A stretch of 26,912 nt of DNA from Lingula anatina (taxonomy: Eukaryota; Brachiopoda; Lingulata; Lingulida; Lingulidae), in assembly GCF_001039355.2 (NCBI RefSeq), contig NW_019775458.1, forward strand, positions 886,297 through 913,208, read 5' to 3'. The notes under the pieces were generated by a model. It ran no database searches. It was not told the origin of the DNA and was given only the letters and a program-made list of their open reading frames with translations. A program made the position numbers and the translations under genes. Below are positions 1 to 23,298 of the stretch, in pieces; positions within the stretch are counted from its first letter, which is position 1; each line of letters begins with the position of its first letter.

Positions 1-439
1 TTTCTATTGGCTGCTATCCTCCATCCTCAGGAATTCGCCTGTGTGTTCGCCGGTGTGTTGTATTATCTGCTCATTCCCAGTATGTACCTGTTGCTTTTTA
101 TATACTCCATGTGCAACCTGCACGTGGTCTCATGGGGCACGAGAGAGGTCAAGGTTGCAGAGATGCCAACTCCCAATAAAGGCAATCAGCAAGCCAAAAA
201 CACGAAAGAGAAGACAGATAACTCAGCCAGTGCTGCCTTGATGAAACTTTTCAGCTCAGCGACGGCGGAAAAGGGCGAGGATGGGTTCAAATTTACGTTT
301 GGAAAACTCTTCCGGTGTATCTGCTGTCCACGTGACAATGGTGAAGGCGTGAATCAAAAGTTGAACGGCTTGTTTTCTCGCATGGAAGAAATGGAGAGGA
401 AATTGCTGAATCATAAAACGGCAGTGGTTGCTGGAAGAG
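1..439 (+). CDS. chs: Chitin synthase exon with SWGTREV motif
   Basis: The reading frame is open from base 1 (FLLAAILHPQEF), so the exon starts at or before the window edge. It encodes a hydrophobic stretch, the CNLHVVSWGTREV signature found in animal chitin synthases after the catalytic domain, a Lys/Asn/Thr-rich linker, a CICC cysteine cluster and a short heptad-like segment (LNGLFSRMEEMERKLL). The donor is GAAGAG|GTGATT, leaving phase 1. The intron at 440-730 holds AT-rich sequence and nothing recognisable. Confidence 0.9.
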
Positions 440-2465
440 GTGATTTTTTTCTTTAATTTTTATGTTGATTTCGCGTGAACAAAAGTTGCTCAAATATTAC
501 TGCAATTGGCACCCTTTTGGACATATTGTGGGAAGTATATAAAAATGTATAAATGCATAAATGTTGCTTGTGCAAAACGTCTTTCATTTTCCGAATATTT
601 TTGTCGCATATTATTTAAATAAATAAAGTCATTTCTATTTGAATCATTTTAATTTTAATTGGTATCGTGACATTATTCACAAAAGGATGTTGGTTTCTCT
701 TTCAAAATATATTTCTTTAATGCCATCCAGGTTTGTCAGGCTCCACAGCAGAGAGTAATTTACGTGTGCGCACCGGGAGTATGGTGGAAGATCGTCGACC
801 GTCTTTTACGATGGAGAACGAAGACTTCCCAAAATTAGATATCTTGGAAGAGGACGTGTTTACCGGTAGGTTTGTCTTTTGTTGTATGTAAAAATTTTAT
901 ATCAGTTTTATTTTAAGCAAAAAACATAAAAAACAATGGTCGAATAGAATGTGATATTAATCACTGTTCGTACATTAAATACCAGTAAAATTACAATCTT
1001 ATAAAGTAATTAATGTTCAGTTATTTGACATTGTTTGGGGCCAGTATATTCTTAAATACTTGTAGAGCCATTAGGTTTTAAAGTTTTTGGTACTATCTAA
1101 AAGAACAACAACGACAACATATATGTCCAAAGCAATTACAATATTCATGTTTGGAAAAGGAGCCGTTGAAATATTACGTGACTTTACATCGATATATTTC
1201 CAAAACCTGCTATGATCCTCCACATTGTTTTCAAATCCTTTTTTCTACTTTCTTATTGTTTTTTGTTGTTTTGATCCAGTTAACCCAATGTATGAGGAAG
1301 AAGAACGCGACGAACTCGTCAATCCATTGTGGACGGAGGACAAAGGCCTTAAGGACGGGCCTATAGTTCTCCAAGAAGAGGCAGAGACACAATTTTGGCA
1401 AGAGCTCATCAAACAATACTTGTATCCCCTGGAAAACGACCCAAAGCACCAGGAGCACATGGCTGCCGAGCTAAAAGAACTGCGCAACAAGGTCACATTC
1501 GCCATCTTTCTTCTGAACGCCATTTTTGTGGTGGTAATCTTTGTGCTTCAAACGCAAAAAGAAGATGAGAACGGACACGGACTTTCTCTTCCTTGGCCTT
1601 TCCAATGCGGCAATAGTCCCCCTTCCAAGCCCGTGAAGTTGGAGCCTATCGGGACGGTTTTCTTGATATTCTTCCTGTTGGTTCTCCTTATTCAACTTCT
1701 TGGGATGATAGCTCATCGTCTGCTGACCTTCTGGCACATCATGTCTACAACCCCCGTCTCAGGAAAATTCGATCAAACCGCCGCAAAAATCGCTCTTGTG
1801 CGCGACTTACAACGTCTTCCACAGGGCGATGACGATTCCGACAGAATGTCGGTGTGCAGCTTCACTTCCGGTGCCTCCGACGAAGAGTTCAATTTCGCCA
1901 GAGAGAGGAAGAAGTCATTCGCGAAACACATCAAGAAAAAGAAGAAGACAGTTAAGGAGGGGTACGCCACTATGAATAAAGCATTTGTAGACCGCTTCTT
2001 GGCATTGTCCGACCAAGGGCCTGAGAAACTTCAGCAACAACATGGACGGCGGAACACAATGACTGCCAGCTACCAGGATCGTAAACGCAAGCAAGCTCTA
2101 GCAAGCTTAGCCGATGAGTGGGACCAGGTGTTCCAAGAAGAGAAGATTTCCAAATTACGTAACAAGTGGAAAGGGGCAGCTAGAGCCATCCAGCTCACCC
2201 GAGCGTTTCAACTGAAGAAAGCTGTCAAGGCGCAGAACATTGAAACTATTAACGAGTCGGCGGAGGGCTCGGCAAGCGGCACGTTTAATATACCGGTTGT
2301 TGTGACAGGACCAGACAAGGAGTATGATAACCCTGCGTTCGAAGGAGAGGAAGGACTGTATGCTGACATACCTGAATCTGACCCCGCTCTCATACCAGGG
2401 TCTAGTCCTGCCCACATACCTGGTTCAAGCCCCGCCGACATACCTGGATCTAGCTCCGTCGACAT
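1..2465 (+). CDS. chs: Chitin synthase, 3' part (three exons, incomplete at both ends)
   Basis: This is the C-terminal part of an animal chitin synthase, the membrane glycosyltransferase that polymerises UDP-GlcNAc and extrudes chitin. Visible exons are 1-439 (continues upstream), 731-865 and 1280-2465 (runs into a sequence gap). All joints keep frame with phase-1 introns. Exon 1 has HPQEF, a hydrophobic pair of helices and the family hallmark SWGTREV. Exon 3 starts VNPMYEEEE and carries the conserved NPLW, FWQELI and KELRNK motifs and two membrane segments (FAIFLLNAIFVVVIFVL and VFLIFFLLVLLIQLL), followed by a long charged cytoplasmic tail with a KKKKK stretch. Catalytic motifs (EDR, QRRRW) would lie upstream of the window. 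The C-terminus is unresolved: if the gap length is exact, the stop is TAA at 3061-3063. The family assignment is secure; type 1 versus type 2 cannot be decided. Confidence 0.93.
731..865 (+). CDS. chs: Chitin synthase linker exon
   Basis: A 45-codon exon with acceptor CATCCAG|GTTTG and donor TACCG|GTAGGT, in phase with both neighbours. It encodes a polar Ser/Asp/Glu-rich linker (GLSGSTAESNLRVRTGSMVE) without membrane segments. A second AG nine bases downstream (TTTGTCAG) could be an in-frame alternative acceptor removing three residues. The intron at 866-1279 shows no feature besides AT-rich sequence. Confidence 0.8.
1280..2465 (+). CDS. chs: Chitin synthase C-terminal exon (two membrane helices and cytoplasmic tail)
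   Basis: Acceptor TTTTGATCCAG precedes TTAACCC. The leftover G plus TT gives Val, then NPMYEEEERDELVNPLW. The exon holds the last two conserved membrane segments of the family, then about 270 residues of charged tail with Ser-rich and Lys-rich blocks, a YDNPAF tail motif and the start of an octapeptide repeat. An ORF reading could place an ATG at 1225, but that lies in intron sequence. The exon is cut by the N run at 2466. Confidence 0.9.
2368..2465 (+). repeat. 24-bp coding tandem repeat (IPGSSPA-type octapeptide)
   Basis: Units start at 2368, 2392, 2416 and 2440 and encode IPESDPAL, IPGSSPAH, IPGSSPAD and IPGSSSVD, all in the chitin synthase frame. The fourth unit runs directly into the N run with the start of a fifth ATA codon. 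The most likely cause of the gap is a longer array of this repeat that could not be assembled. Confidence 0.9.
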
Positions 2466-3028
2466 NNNNNNNNNNNNNNNNNNNNNNNNNNNNNNNNNNN
2501 NNNNNNNNNNNNNNNNNNNNNNNNNNNNNNNNNNNNNNNNNNNNNNNNNNNNNNNNNNNNNNNNNNNNNNNNNNNNNNNNNNNNNNNNNNNNNNNNNNNN
2601 NNNNNNNNNNNNNNNNNNNNNNNNNNNNNNNNNNNNNNNNNNNNNNNNNNNNNNNNNNNNNNNNNNNNNNNNNNNNNNNNNNNNNNNNNNNNNNNNNNNN
2701 NNNNNNNNNNNNNNNNNNNNNNNNNNNNNNNNNNNNNNNNNNNNNNNNNNNNNNNNNNNNNNNNNNNNNNNNNNNNNNNNNNNNNNNNNNNNNNNNNNNN
2801 NNNNNNNNNNNNNNNNNNNNNNNNNNNNNNNNNNNNNNNNNNNNNNNNNNNNNNNNNNNNNNNNNNNNNNNNNNNNNNNNNNNNNNNNNNNNNNNNNNNN
2901 NNNNNNNNNNNNNNNNNNNNNNNNNNNNNNNNNNNNNNNNNNNNNNNNNNNNNNNNNNNNNNNNNNNNNNNNNNNNNNNNNNNNNNNNNNNNNNNNNNNN
3001 NNNNNNNNNNNNNNNNNNNNNNNNNNNN
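2466..3028. other. Assembly gap (563 N)
   Basis: An unbroken run of N. It interrupts the chitin synthase tail. Open frames drawn through it on either strand carry no evidence. Confidence 0.99.
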
Positions 3029-4556
3029 TCACGGCGGCTAATGATTGCTGTAAATGGGAATAATTCTCTTCGAGTATTTTGGTTGACGAATGAAGTACAG
3101 TTGACATTTGGCATAAAGAGAAATGTATCGAAAACGCAACTAGGTTTACAAATATTCCGCACCAATAATTGGCCTATTTGTGGTATTTTTCTAAATTTCA
3201 AAATCGGAAAATTTTATTTGATGTGTAATTTTATAAATTTGGTAGTTATGTGCCCATGCGTTTCTATATTACCGTCTTGTTTATAGATAACAAAAAATCG
3301 TATTCATTACTTTTTCTATACTTATTCTACATCGCTGTAAATTGCGTTAATTTAAGTGCTCTAAGAATTGATATTTTGACTTCAATTATATGGTGTTTAG
3401 TATCAATTATTTGTTTTCAAATAAATTTATTGTCATTTATACCATCTGTTTTATTTACTATTACACTCGAAATATAAGATTATTAGAAGTGATATTCCGT
3501 ACGTATATTTTTGTAATGGATAATTGATTTTTCTGGTAATAATTTCGTTAATTCGGAATCTTTGATCAGGCGGTATGTTAATTTGTGACCCTCTGTGAAA
3601 ACGTAATCTGGGTATATATCTTTAAGAGCATGCCCGTGACCTCATTTGCACCTCTATATTGGGTTTGGACGTTAAGTCAATCCATGAAATCAATGCCCTT
3701 CACGCGCCGAACCAAAGTGTCGCAATATTTGTGCATTGTTCTATCGGCGTCAAGGTACATTTTCTACCAGACAAATTCGTGAATTATAAGCTATGTTCAC
3801 AGTATCATAAGTATCATATCCATTTCTGGTGCCACGTCATGTATTTGCGCCATTGCAAAGTATTTGTCCCTTCTGATGCGACATTCAGCGCGTTCTCGAC
3901 ACGTTTTCAGTTGCGATGCTGCTGCCTTTTTACCACACAAAGCTACAACAAATTAATAATAAAAAAGATTATAAAAGAAATGAAACAACATATGTTACTA
4001 TAAAACTTTAATCCATTACAGCACTTACTGTACATAATTTAGCTAATGAAAATGTATTTCTGACAATTATTTTATCTGCTACAGTGCTTTACAGCTATAC
4101 TGCATCACAGTTGCAAAATAAGTACAGTGTAAATATGCATAAAAATAATTCACTTGGACATTATCACATCATTCAAATATCAGAGGTCACCATTCTAATA
4201 CAAGTAACTTTTCCTAAATGTATTTTTTATTATAGCATCAACAATTCGCATATAAATTGTTTAGCTTGAAATACCTGGTACAAAAATATTTACCCTTCTT
4301 GTTTACATATCATATACAGCATACATCATGTGTAATGAAAAATCTTTACACTTTTATATTAAAAAGACATTTCACATCAAGTGTTCCATCTTAGAAACAC
4401 ACCTGTAGCAGAATCTTTTGCGTGGTTCTCCAAAAGCACCCATCATGCTTTTTTTTGGCAGAATTTCATCAACTGACCATGTCAAGCCCAGTGCTTCCTA
4501 TAGCTTATTAGGGATCTCTTTTAGGTAATAGTCAGGGCATCAATTTGCCAATTACT

Positions 4557-4557
<1 letters not shown>
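3029..4557 (+). other. End of chitin synthase transcript and intergenic DNA
   Basis: Beyond the gap, the frame inherited from exon 3 closes with TAA at 3061-3063, if the gap length is true. The following AT-rich DNA shows no coding character. AATAAA hexamers at 3420-3425 and 3958-3963 are candidate poly(A) signals for the plus-strand gene. TTTATT at 4226-4231 is an AATAAA on the minus strand that could serve the convergent WD40 gene. Confidence 0.45.

Positions 4558-4602
<45 letters not shown>
4558..4602. repeat. Poly(A) tract, 45 bases
   Basis: Uninterrupted A on the plus strand, in the intergenic space between the convergent 3' ends of the chitin synthase and WD40 genes. No SINE body or target duplication was recognised beside it. 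The rest of 4603-5348 is AT-rich, with a short TTCAA-type repeat near 4894-4922. Confidence 0.95.
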
Positions 4603-4605
<3 letters not shown>

Positions 4606-5348
4606 TGGTACAGCTATATTGCTAAGTTATTATTTACAATGTGAAAAGACATTTAGAAAGTTCCCTGTTGGTATTTTAAGAGTCACATATTACAGCTGGT
4701 CCATGATTTTATAAAATGAAGTATTTTCTGTTCAGTAAAAATAAAAAAATAATTTTCAGATAATCAGATTTTTTGTCTCTCTAATGATAAGTAAACAAAA
4801 CAATATTAAAAGAGCTGTATAAAATTATCAATTTTCCGTAAATTGTGCCAATAAAAAGTACTAGCACATGCACTTATTGATGATCATTGTTTTGAATTTC
4901 AATTCAAATTCAATTCAATTCAAAGTACCCTTAAAATAAACCTCTTTAAGAAAAATTTTTCTTCACTTGGACAAAAATACTGAAGGGTAACGTGCATTAC
5001 TTACTTCATTAGACATAAAATATATTGTTAGGCAGGAGGTAGTAATTGCATTACTAATTTTGGCATATGATATTGAGTTAAGGATATTTACAAACTGAAC
5101 AAAATATCCTGCAATATAATTTATGTTTCATCATATTTAGGGTCATCAGTTAAACTTTGAATTTACAATATTTGTCAGTCTTACCCTTCAAAGTTCATCA
5201 CAGAATATTTATATAATATTATATGTAAATAAAACTGATCTAAAACAGCTTTAAGTCATAGACAGTTACTACACTGAACTCATTTCCAAAGAATTACCAA
5301 TAAAATTATCAGTGCAACATTGTGTCTGTGTCCACTGCTATAGCTGTG

Positions 5349-5389
<41 letters not shown>
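5349..5389. repeat. Poly(A) tract, 41 bases (U tract at the start of the WD40 3' UTR)
   Basis: An uninterrupted A run that begins 15 bases beyond the stop codon of the minus-strand WD40 gene. The transcript would therefore carry a 41-base U tract almost immediately after its stop. Confidence 0.95.
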
Positions 5390-5393
<4 letters not shown>

Positions 5394-5404
5394 ATAATTA
5401 GTAA

Positions 5405-19236
<13,832 letters not shown>

Positions 19237-19600
19237 TTTACCGCCTAAAGCTTCTTGCTATAGCATAAATATGAGCAACAATATACCATACCTCTTCAAA
19301 AAAATGATTCAAAATAACACAGAGCTTGTTTCTACACCATCTTTGGTCTGAATTTGTGCTATTTTTTCACAGCACCTGCAGGATCGTTTTTTGTTGCCAA
19401 GGAGTGCAATGGGATACTCAATGCATCGATGCGATCACAAAACTGGTTTTATTCAAGACAGAACCAATTGGTATTTGGACGTTACCTCGATTACCTGCGC
19501 GAAGTGAACCAGACATTCTAGTACGTACCTCGTGTACGTTTGCCATAAAAACAGTGAGCAAGATAGAAAAATTATATGGATAGGTGACTTAAAATTCAGA
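19237..19600. promoter_or_regulatory. Divergent intergenic region between WD40 and Dmrt genes
   Basis: The start codons lie 1.3 kb apart, facing away from each other. The stretch just upstream of the WD40 ATG is moderately CpG-containing (TTTACCGCC, GCATCGATGCGATC, GTACGTACCTCGTGTACG), as is common at invertebrate promoters. No TATA box or initiator can be assigned with confidence. Confidence 0.4.
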
Positions 19601-19955
19601 TGTAAGAAAATGGCATGGCAAAAACTTAGGTGACGTTTGAAGCAGAGGAAAATAAACAATGCTGCAGGTGCTCTTTTCCGCTGGCACTTGCAAGTTGCAG
19701 AACGGCACTTCGCACAAACTGCAGAAATAACCAAGTAACTCCGTTCCCTGCGTTCTCTCCGCCACCTGAAAATCCCCCCCATTGTACCATCTTTAGGTCA
19801 CCTAGTGCAGCCACTGAGCTAGTGACAAATGCAACATTGTAACCTTTTCACCGTCAAACTGTCAGTCTTGAAAGAGATTTCCTGTACATTTGATTGGCAT
19901 TTCACTGACCTAGATAAATATCCTACAGCAGAAAGCAACAACCCTAGCTTACAGG
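19600..19955 (+). other. dmrt: Probable non-coding first exon of the Dmrt gene (5' limit uncertain)
   Basis: A strong donor, CAGG|GTAAGTG, ends the segment at 19955, and a matching acceptor, ATATGCACAG, lies at 20520 just before the Dmrt coding exon. The segment is richer in GC than its surroundings and contains only short upstream ORFs. The transcription start is not visible; 19600 is an arbitrary left limit. The intron at 19956-20520 contains one GC-rich block near 20110-20150 and is otherwise AT-rich. Confidence 0.45.
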
Positions 19956-20520
19956 GTAAGTGTTTTTTCTTCTGTTTCTTTTTTCATTGTATTGAAAGGT
20001 ACACCTATAAGACTTTTTAAAGACAAAAACTTCGGCTGTTAGATTGTTTTATAAACTCTTCAATTCTTTAAAACGAATACAGGTATAGATATAGCGACAA
20101 TTTTATACTGTGGCCGCGCGCAGGCTGGCGCCACGCTGTCTGGTGGAATAGTCTAGATTGATACAGTTGATTGAAAAGAAAACAAATTATTCATTAATTA
20201 AAATGTTTAAATGAAGTATAAAGTTGCCATATCCCACTAAGAATATGAAATTATTTTATATAAAAAAGAGATGTACATTACGTTAAAACATGCTGGAAAA
20301 CATACGTCCAACAGACGAAAAAAAGAAAAAAAATTACTGTGAATATAATTAAGACATTCAATTTCGAAACATTATTATGAGAAATATCTTAAATCCTTCT
20401 TAATAAATTTTTATGCTTTCCACAGTGTATACAGTAGCCTTACTGTGGAAAGGATAGTTTTAATTGATGCCTCATTTACAATTACAAATAAAATTGTTGA
20501 TTTTATGTTTATATGCACAG

Positions 20521-20870
20521 CAAAGAAAAAGAAAGAAAGAAACAGTTGAAAGGATCCCTAACAATGAGCTCAAAACGCAAATTTGCTGACAGCCCAGAAA
20601 GAAGCAGAAATAGTGAAAAAGACCTGGAAGAAGTGATGAGGAAAAACCGTTCTCCAAAATGTGCAAGATGTCGCAACCATGGCGTTTGTCAACCACTCAA
20701 AGGCCACAAACGCTACTGCCAGTTTCGTGAGTGCTCCTGCAATTCCTGTCTCCTTATCAAAGAAAGGCAGAAGATAATGGCTAAGCAGGTGGCGCTGAAA
20801 AGACACCAGGAACTGGATGAGACGATGGGCTTGCAAGAATACCAGCGTCCTGCCAACACCTGTAGTCAAG
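20521..20870 (+). CDS. dmrt: Dmrt exon carrying the complete DM domain
   Basis: Acceptor TATGCACAG at 20520, 43 bases of 5' UTR, ATG at 20564-20566, donor GTCAAG|GTACAA at 20870/20871, leaving phase 1. Reading through the donor would add only a few residues (GTKWLIFH) before a stop, a potential intron-retention isoform containing just the DM domain. The intron at 20871-21200 shows nothing else. Confidence 0.9.
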
Positions 20871-22869
20871 GTACAAAATGGTTAATATTTCACTGAAAAG
20901 TTAGTCATACCAGTACCCTCCTGATGTAAGGTGAAGAAAAAAAGCATATTTCTCAGGCTCAAATAATAAGCCTACTTTTAATTAATTTTGAACTTCTTTA
21001 ACGGTTTTAACATAAAATAAAATAACTGTAGATCAGGTGCATACTTGTAACAGATGGTGTGGATTTATCCTTTTTTAAGCCTGTTTACTGATTTGTACAT
21101 GTGAAAAGTTGAGCATTTTAGTTTTGCAAGTTGAAGCAATTGACTCATTGTGCTTTTTTATCTCAACTAAAATGAACTAAAATCAATCTTTTCACGTTAG
21201 GTGCATCACTGAGTTCCACAGAATTGCTGATGCAGGTGTTTCCAGGCGAGAACCCCATACGCCTGCAAGCAGCTCTGAAGTTGTCAAATAATGACATTCT
21301 GTCTGCATGTCAAAAGGTGGCTGAATGTAAGGAATTCTTTGATTTTAGTATACTAGTAATTGACAATTTAGCCAATGTTTAGGCAAGGCAAAATTGATCA
21401 GATAGTTAATGGATGGCAACACTCTAACTGTAAACAGGATATTTTTGTTTTTGGTTGTTAAATATCTTTTTGGGAAGATTTCAAATCCACAATGTGGGGG
21501 TTGTAGAGCATAAACACACAAGCATTAAGGGGTTTCCTAGGGTCAGTGGTTAATTTCTCCCACTTGTCAAACCCATAGCCCATTTTGCATTTTTTTATTT
21601 ATTTATTTTATTTATTTATTTTATTATTTCTTCAAGATTAGGGTCAGTCTGAGGACATGCTTTTTGACCAATTTTTCGGTTTTATCTGGTCAAACTAAGA
21701 AATGTTGACAAATTAATATATAAAAGTACCTATTGGGATTTTATTACATATCATCTTAACAAAAATAATGTGTTGCTTTATGATCTATAAATATTATTTA
21801 GTTGGAACTTTGAGCAAATGCATATTTATTACGTGTTCTTAGATACAGTGCATTTACATTTTTCATTGTATTTATTTTTTGTTCATTTTCACTTCTCACA
21901 GCAAGAATTGCAGACTTTCAAAGTGGAGATCCCAGCAGCCCTGGACCCTTCTCAAGTTATCCGACTGGTGAATCCTTGGGATTGTGTAACTATCCTGCCA
22001 GTGCCGCCCCAGGGTCAACCCCCTACCTTCCCCCAGGATCACAGACCCAGTTCCCCTTCAGCACCTCTAGTAACAGGTTCGTTAACAACCTCTACCCCTC
22101 TTCAAGTGATTCCACCTTCGATTTTTCCCTTATGTCCCCAAGCAATGGTGGTTTCCCGTTACAGCCAGTGCCTCAGCACCAGAGAGGTCCGTTTTATTCT
22201 GGTCAGCCGATCAGTCCAGGGTCATCTTCATGCACCACAAGTGGTGTAGGATCTCACCAGTTCGCCAGTTTGGGGTCATCTTTCCAACCCATCCCAACCC
22301 CTGTCCACTACAGTCCAAGCATACCTGTTGGTGCAGCACTTATGGCGGCCAGCACGGACCAGGGCACAGACTCGAACTACGCCAACACATCAAATACAGC
22401 CCCAGGTGTAGGTGGCACTGCATGTCAGTCCTATGGGGAGGAGTCCAGTGCTGCAATATTTGATGCTGTGGTCAAGACTGAGGCTGACCAGATTGGCGGT
22501 GGCACAGAATCAGAGTCAAGCTCCCTAGAGGTCATCCACAACAGTAGCCAGTCCAGCCCACAGAATGGTTACTCACCAACAAGATTACTGGACTGTAATG
22601 GCATGGACTCACAGATGTCCGCTACGTCCACTACAGCTCAGATTGATACCCCATCTTCCTCTTGCAACATGACAGCTTCTGACCATTTTGGTCAACCAGG
22701 GATTGACCATTCCCCAGTTTCGTCCTGTTCCGACTCTGATCAGTTGGTCATCGAGATGCACCCAGCTGAGGAGATGGACACCTTAGGCACCCCTGAACAA
22801 CAGCCACCGAGGTGTGAGGATGCTGAGAGAAAGAGGGCTCCACGTCTAGGAAAAGCCGACATGGGGTAG
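20564..22869 (+). CDS. dmrt: DM-domain transcription factor (Dmrt family) with DMA-like segment
   Basis: Exons 20564-20870 (coding part of an exon starting at 20521), 21201-21326 and 21902-22869 join in frame to 466 residues plus TAG. The start [10 protein letters not shown] is chosen because the upstream in-frame ATG at 20513 lies across the splice acceptor. The DM domain (~28-83) has all eight zinc ligands at Doublesex spacing: C33, C36, H48, C52 and H39, C57, C59, C62, with LKGHKRYC and QVALKR. Exon 3 encodes [20 protein letters not shown] (~108-144), which matches the DMA/CUE-like pattern LLxxVFP...NDIxxA. The remainder is Ser/Pro/Thr/Gly-rich, typical of activation regions, with a VKTE sumoylation consensus at K336. 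It probably binds DNA in the nucleus as a dimer. Subfamily (Dmrt1-like, DmrtA-like or Dsx-like) is not resolved. The last exon may instead splice at 22865 to 23211. Confidence 0.92.
21201..21326 (+). CDS. dmrt: Dmrt exon carrying the DMA/CUE-like segment
   Basis: Acceptor CACGTTAG|GTGCA and donor GAAT|GTAAGG. The 41 full codons (residues 104-144) are nearly all a UBA/CUE-like three-helix pattern: [20 protein letters not shown] and [11 protein letters not shown]. The exon can be skipped only with a frame-preserving 126-base deletion, so a DM-only isoform lacking this module is possible. The intron at 21327-21901 contains a TTTA-rich tract. Confidence 0.85.
21590..21632. repeat. (TTTA)n-rich simple repeat in Dmrt intron
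   Basis: Imperfect run of ATTT/ATTTT units between the second and third coding exons. Confidence 0.85.
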
Positions 22870-22915
22870 GAAATATTAATAACCTGTTAATCAATAATAT
22901 ATTAAAGAAACAAGT

Positions 22916-22934
22916 TACGTACCGTTGGTACGTA
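22916..22934. repeat. Inverted repeat TACGTACC-gtt-GGTACGTA
   Basis: Perfect 8-bp arms with a 3-bp spacer, 47 bases past the Dmrt TAG. Within the 3' UTR it could form a small hairpin, and in the alternative splice model it is intronic. Confidence 0.8.
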
Positions 22935-23210
22935 CCTTAGCATTAAAAATTACATGTAGATTAATTTTAATAATTTGACAAGTACTTTATCACAAAAATT
23001 AGATTACTGTTGACTTTTAAAAAATGATGTTTCAAAAGAATTTTCATTGAATAAATAATATGGACACAGTTCACATGTATAGTAAATATTGTCTTATAGA
23101 AGGATTTAAAGCCTGTGAGAAATGTTAAATTAGATAATAAAAGTTCTAAAACATTATATCGATAATGCCAATTTTACAAAGTTTATAACTAAAGCCTTAT
23201 ATTTGCTTAG

Positions 23211-23250
23211 TGACAGTGGATATAGTGACCAAGAGCCAACACCAGAGTGA
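23211..23250 (+). CDS. dmrt: Candidate alternative last coding exon of Dmrt
   Basis: A donor-like GTAGGA at 22866 inside the codon before the stop, and an acceptor ATATTTGCTTAG at 23210, would join Met-Gly to DSGYSDQEPTPE and a TGA at 23248-23250. Frame is kept exactly (479 codons in total including stop). The 12 new residues look like a genuine acidic terminus. The alternative is simple read-through to TAG at 22867-22869. Both models are plausible. Confidence 0.5.
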
Positions 23251-23298
23251 CCTTGACTGTGACAAATGGTGGCCTTGACCTTTATTGCATGACCTTGA
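23248..23298 (-). promoter_or_regulatory. Three NR5A/ERR-type half-site motifs (YCAAGGYCA)
   Basis: On the minus strand, TCAAGGTCA at 23256-23248, TCAAGGCCA at 23278-23270 and TCAAGGTCA at 23298-23290. Start-to-start spacing is 22 and 20 bases. This is the extended monomer site bound by NR5A (FTZ-F1/SF-1) and ERR nuclear receptors. Function is inferred from motif and spacing only. Confidence 0.4.

Noticed and set aside
1225-1279. ATG at 1225 as a start for the chitin synthase frame
   Set aside because: It lies in the intron, and the acceptor at 1278-1279 joins the preceding exons in frame.
2208-3286. Long open frames on both strands across the N run
   Set aside because: They are open only because N has no stop codons. 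The only supported coding sequence there is the chitin synthase tail up to 2465.
19387-19405. RFX X-box, expected upstream of a ciliary gene
   Set aside because: GTTGCC is a half-site, but the second half does not match RGYAAC at any allowed spacing.
20513-20563. ATG at 20513 as the Dmrt start
   Set aside because: A good splice acceptor (GCACAG) falls inside the second codon and a strong upstream donor exists at 19955. The ATG at 20564 is the better start.
21818-22249. Plus-strand ORF of 143 codons over the Dmrt third coding exon
   Set aside because: Wrong frame. The frame continued from exon 21201-21326 is open for the full exon and keeps the Dmrt composition.
22230-22463. Plus-strand ORF of 77 codons
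   Set aside because: Out-of-frame shadow of the Dmrt last exon.
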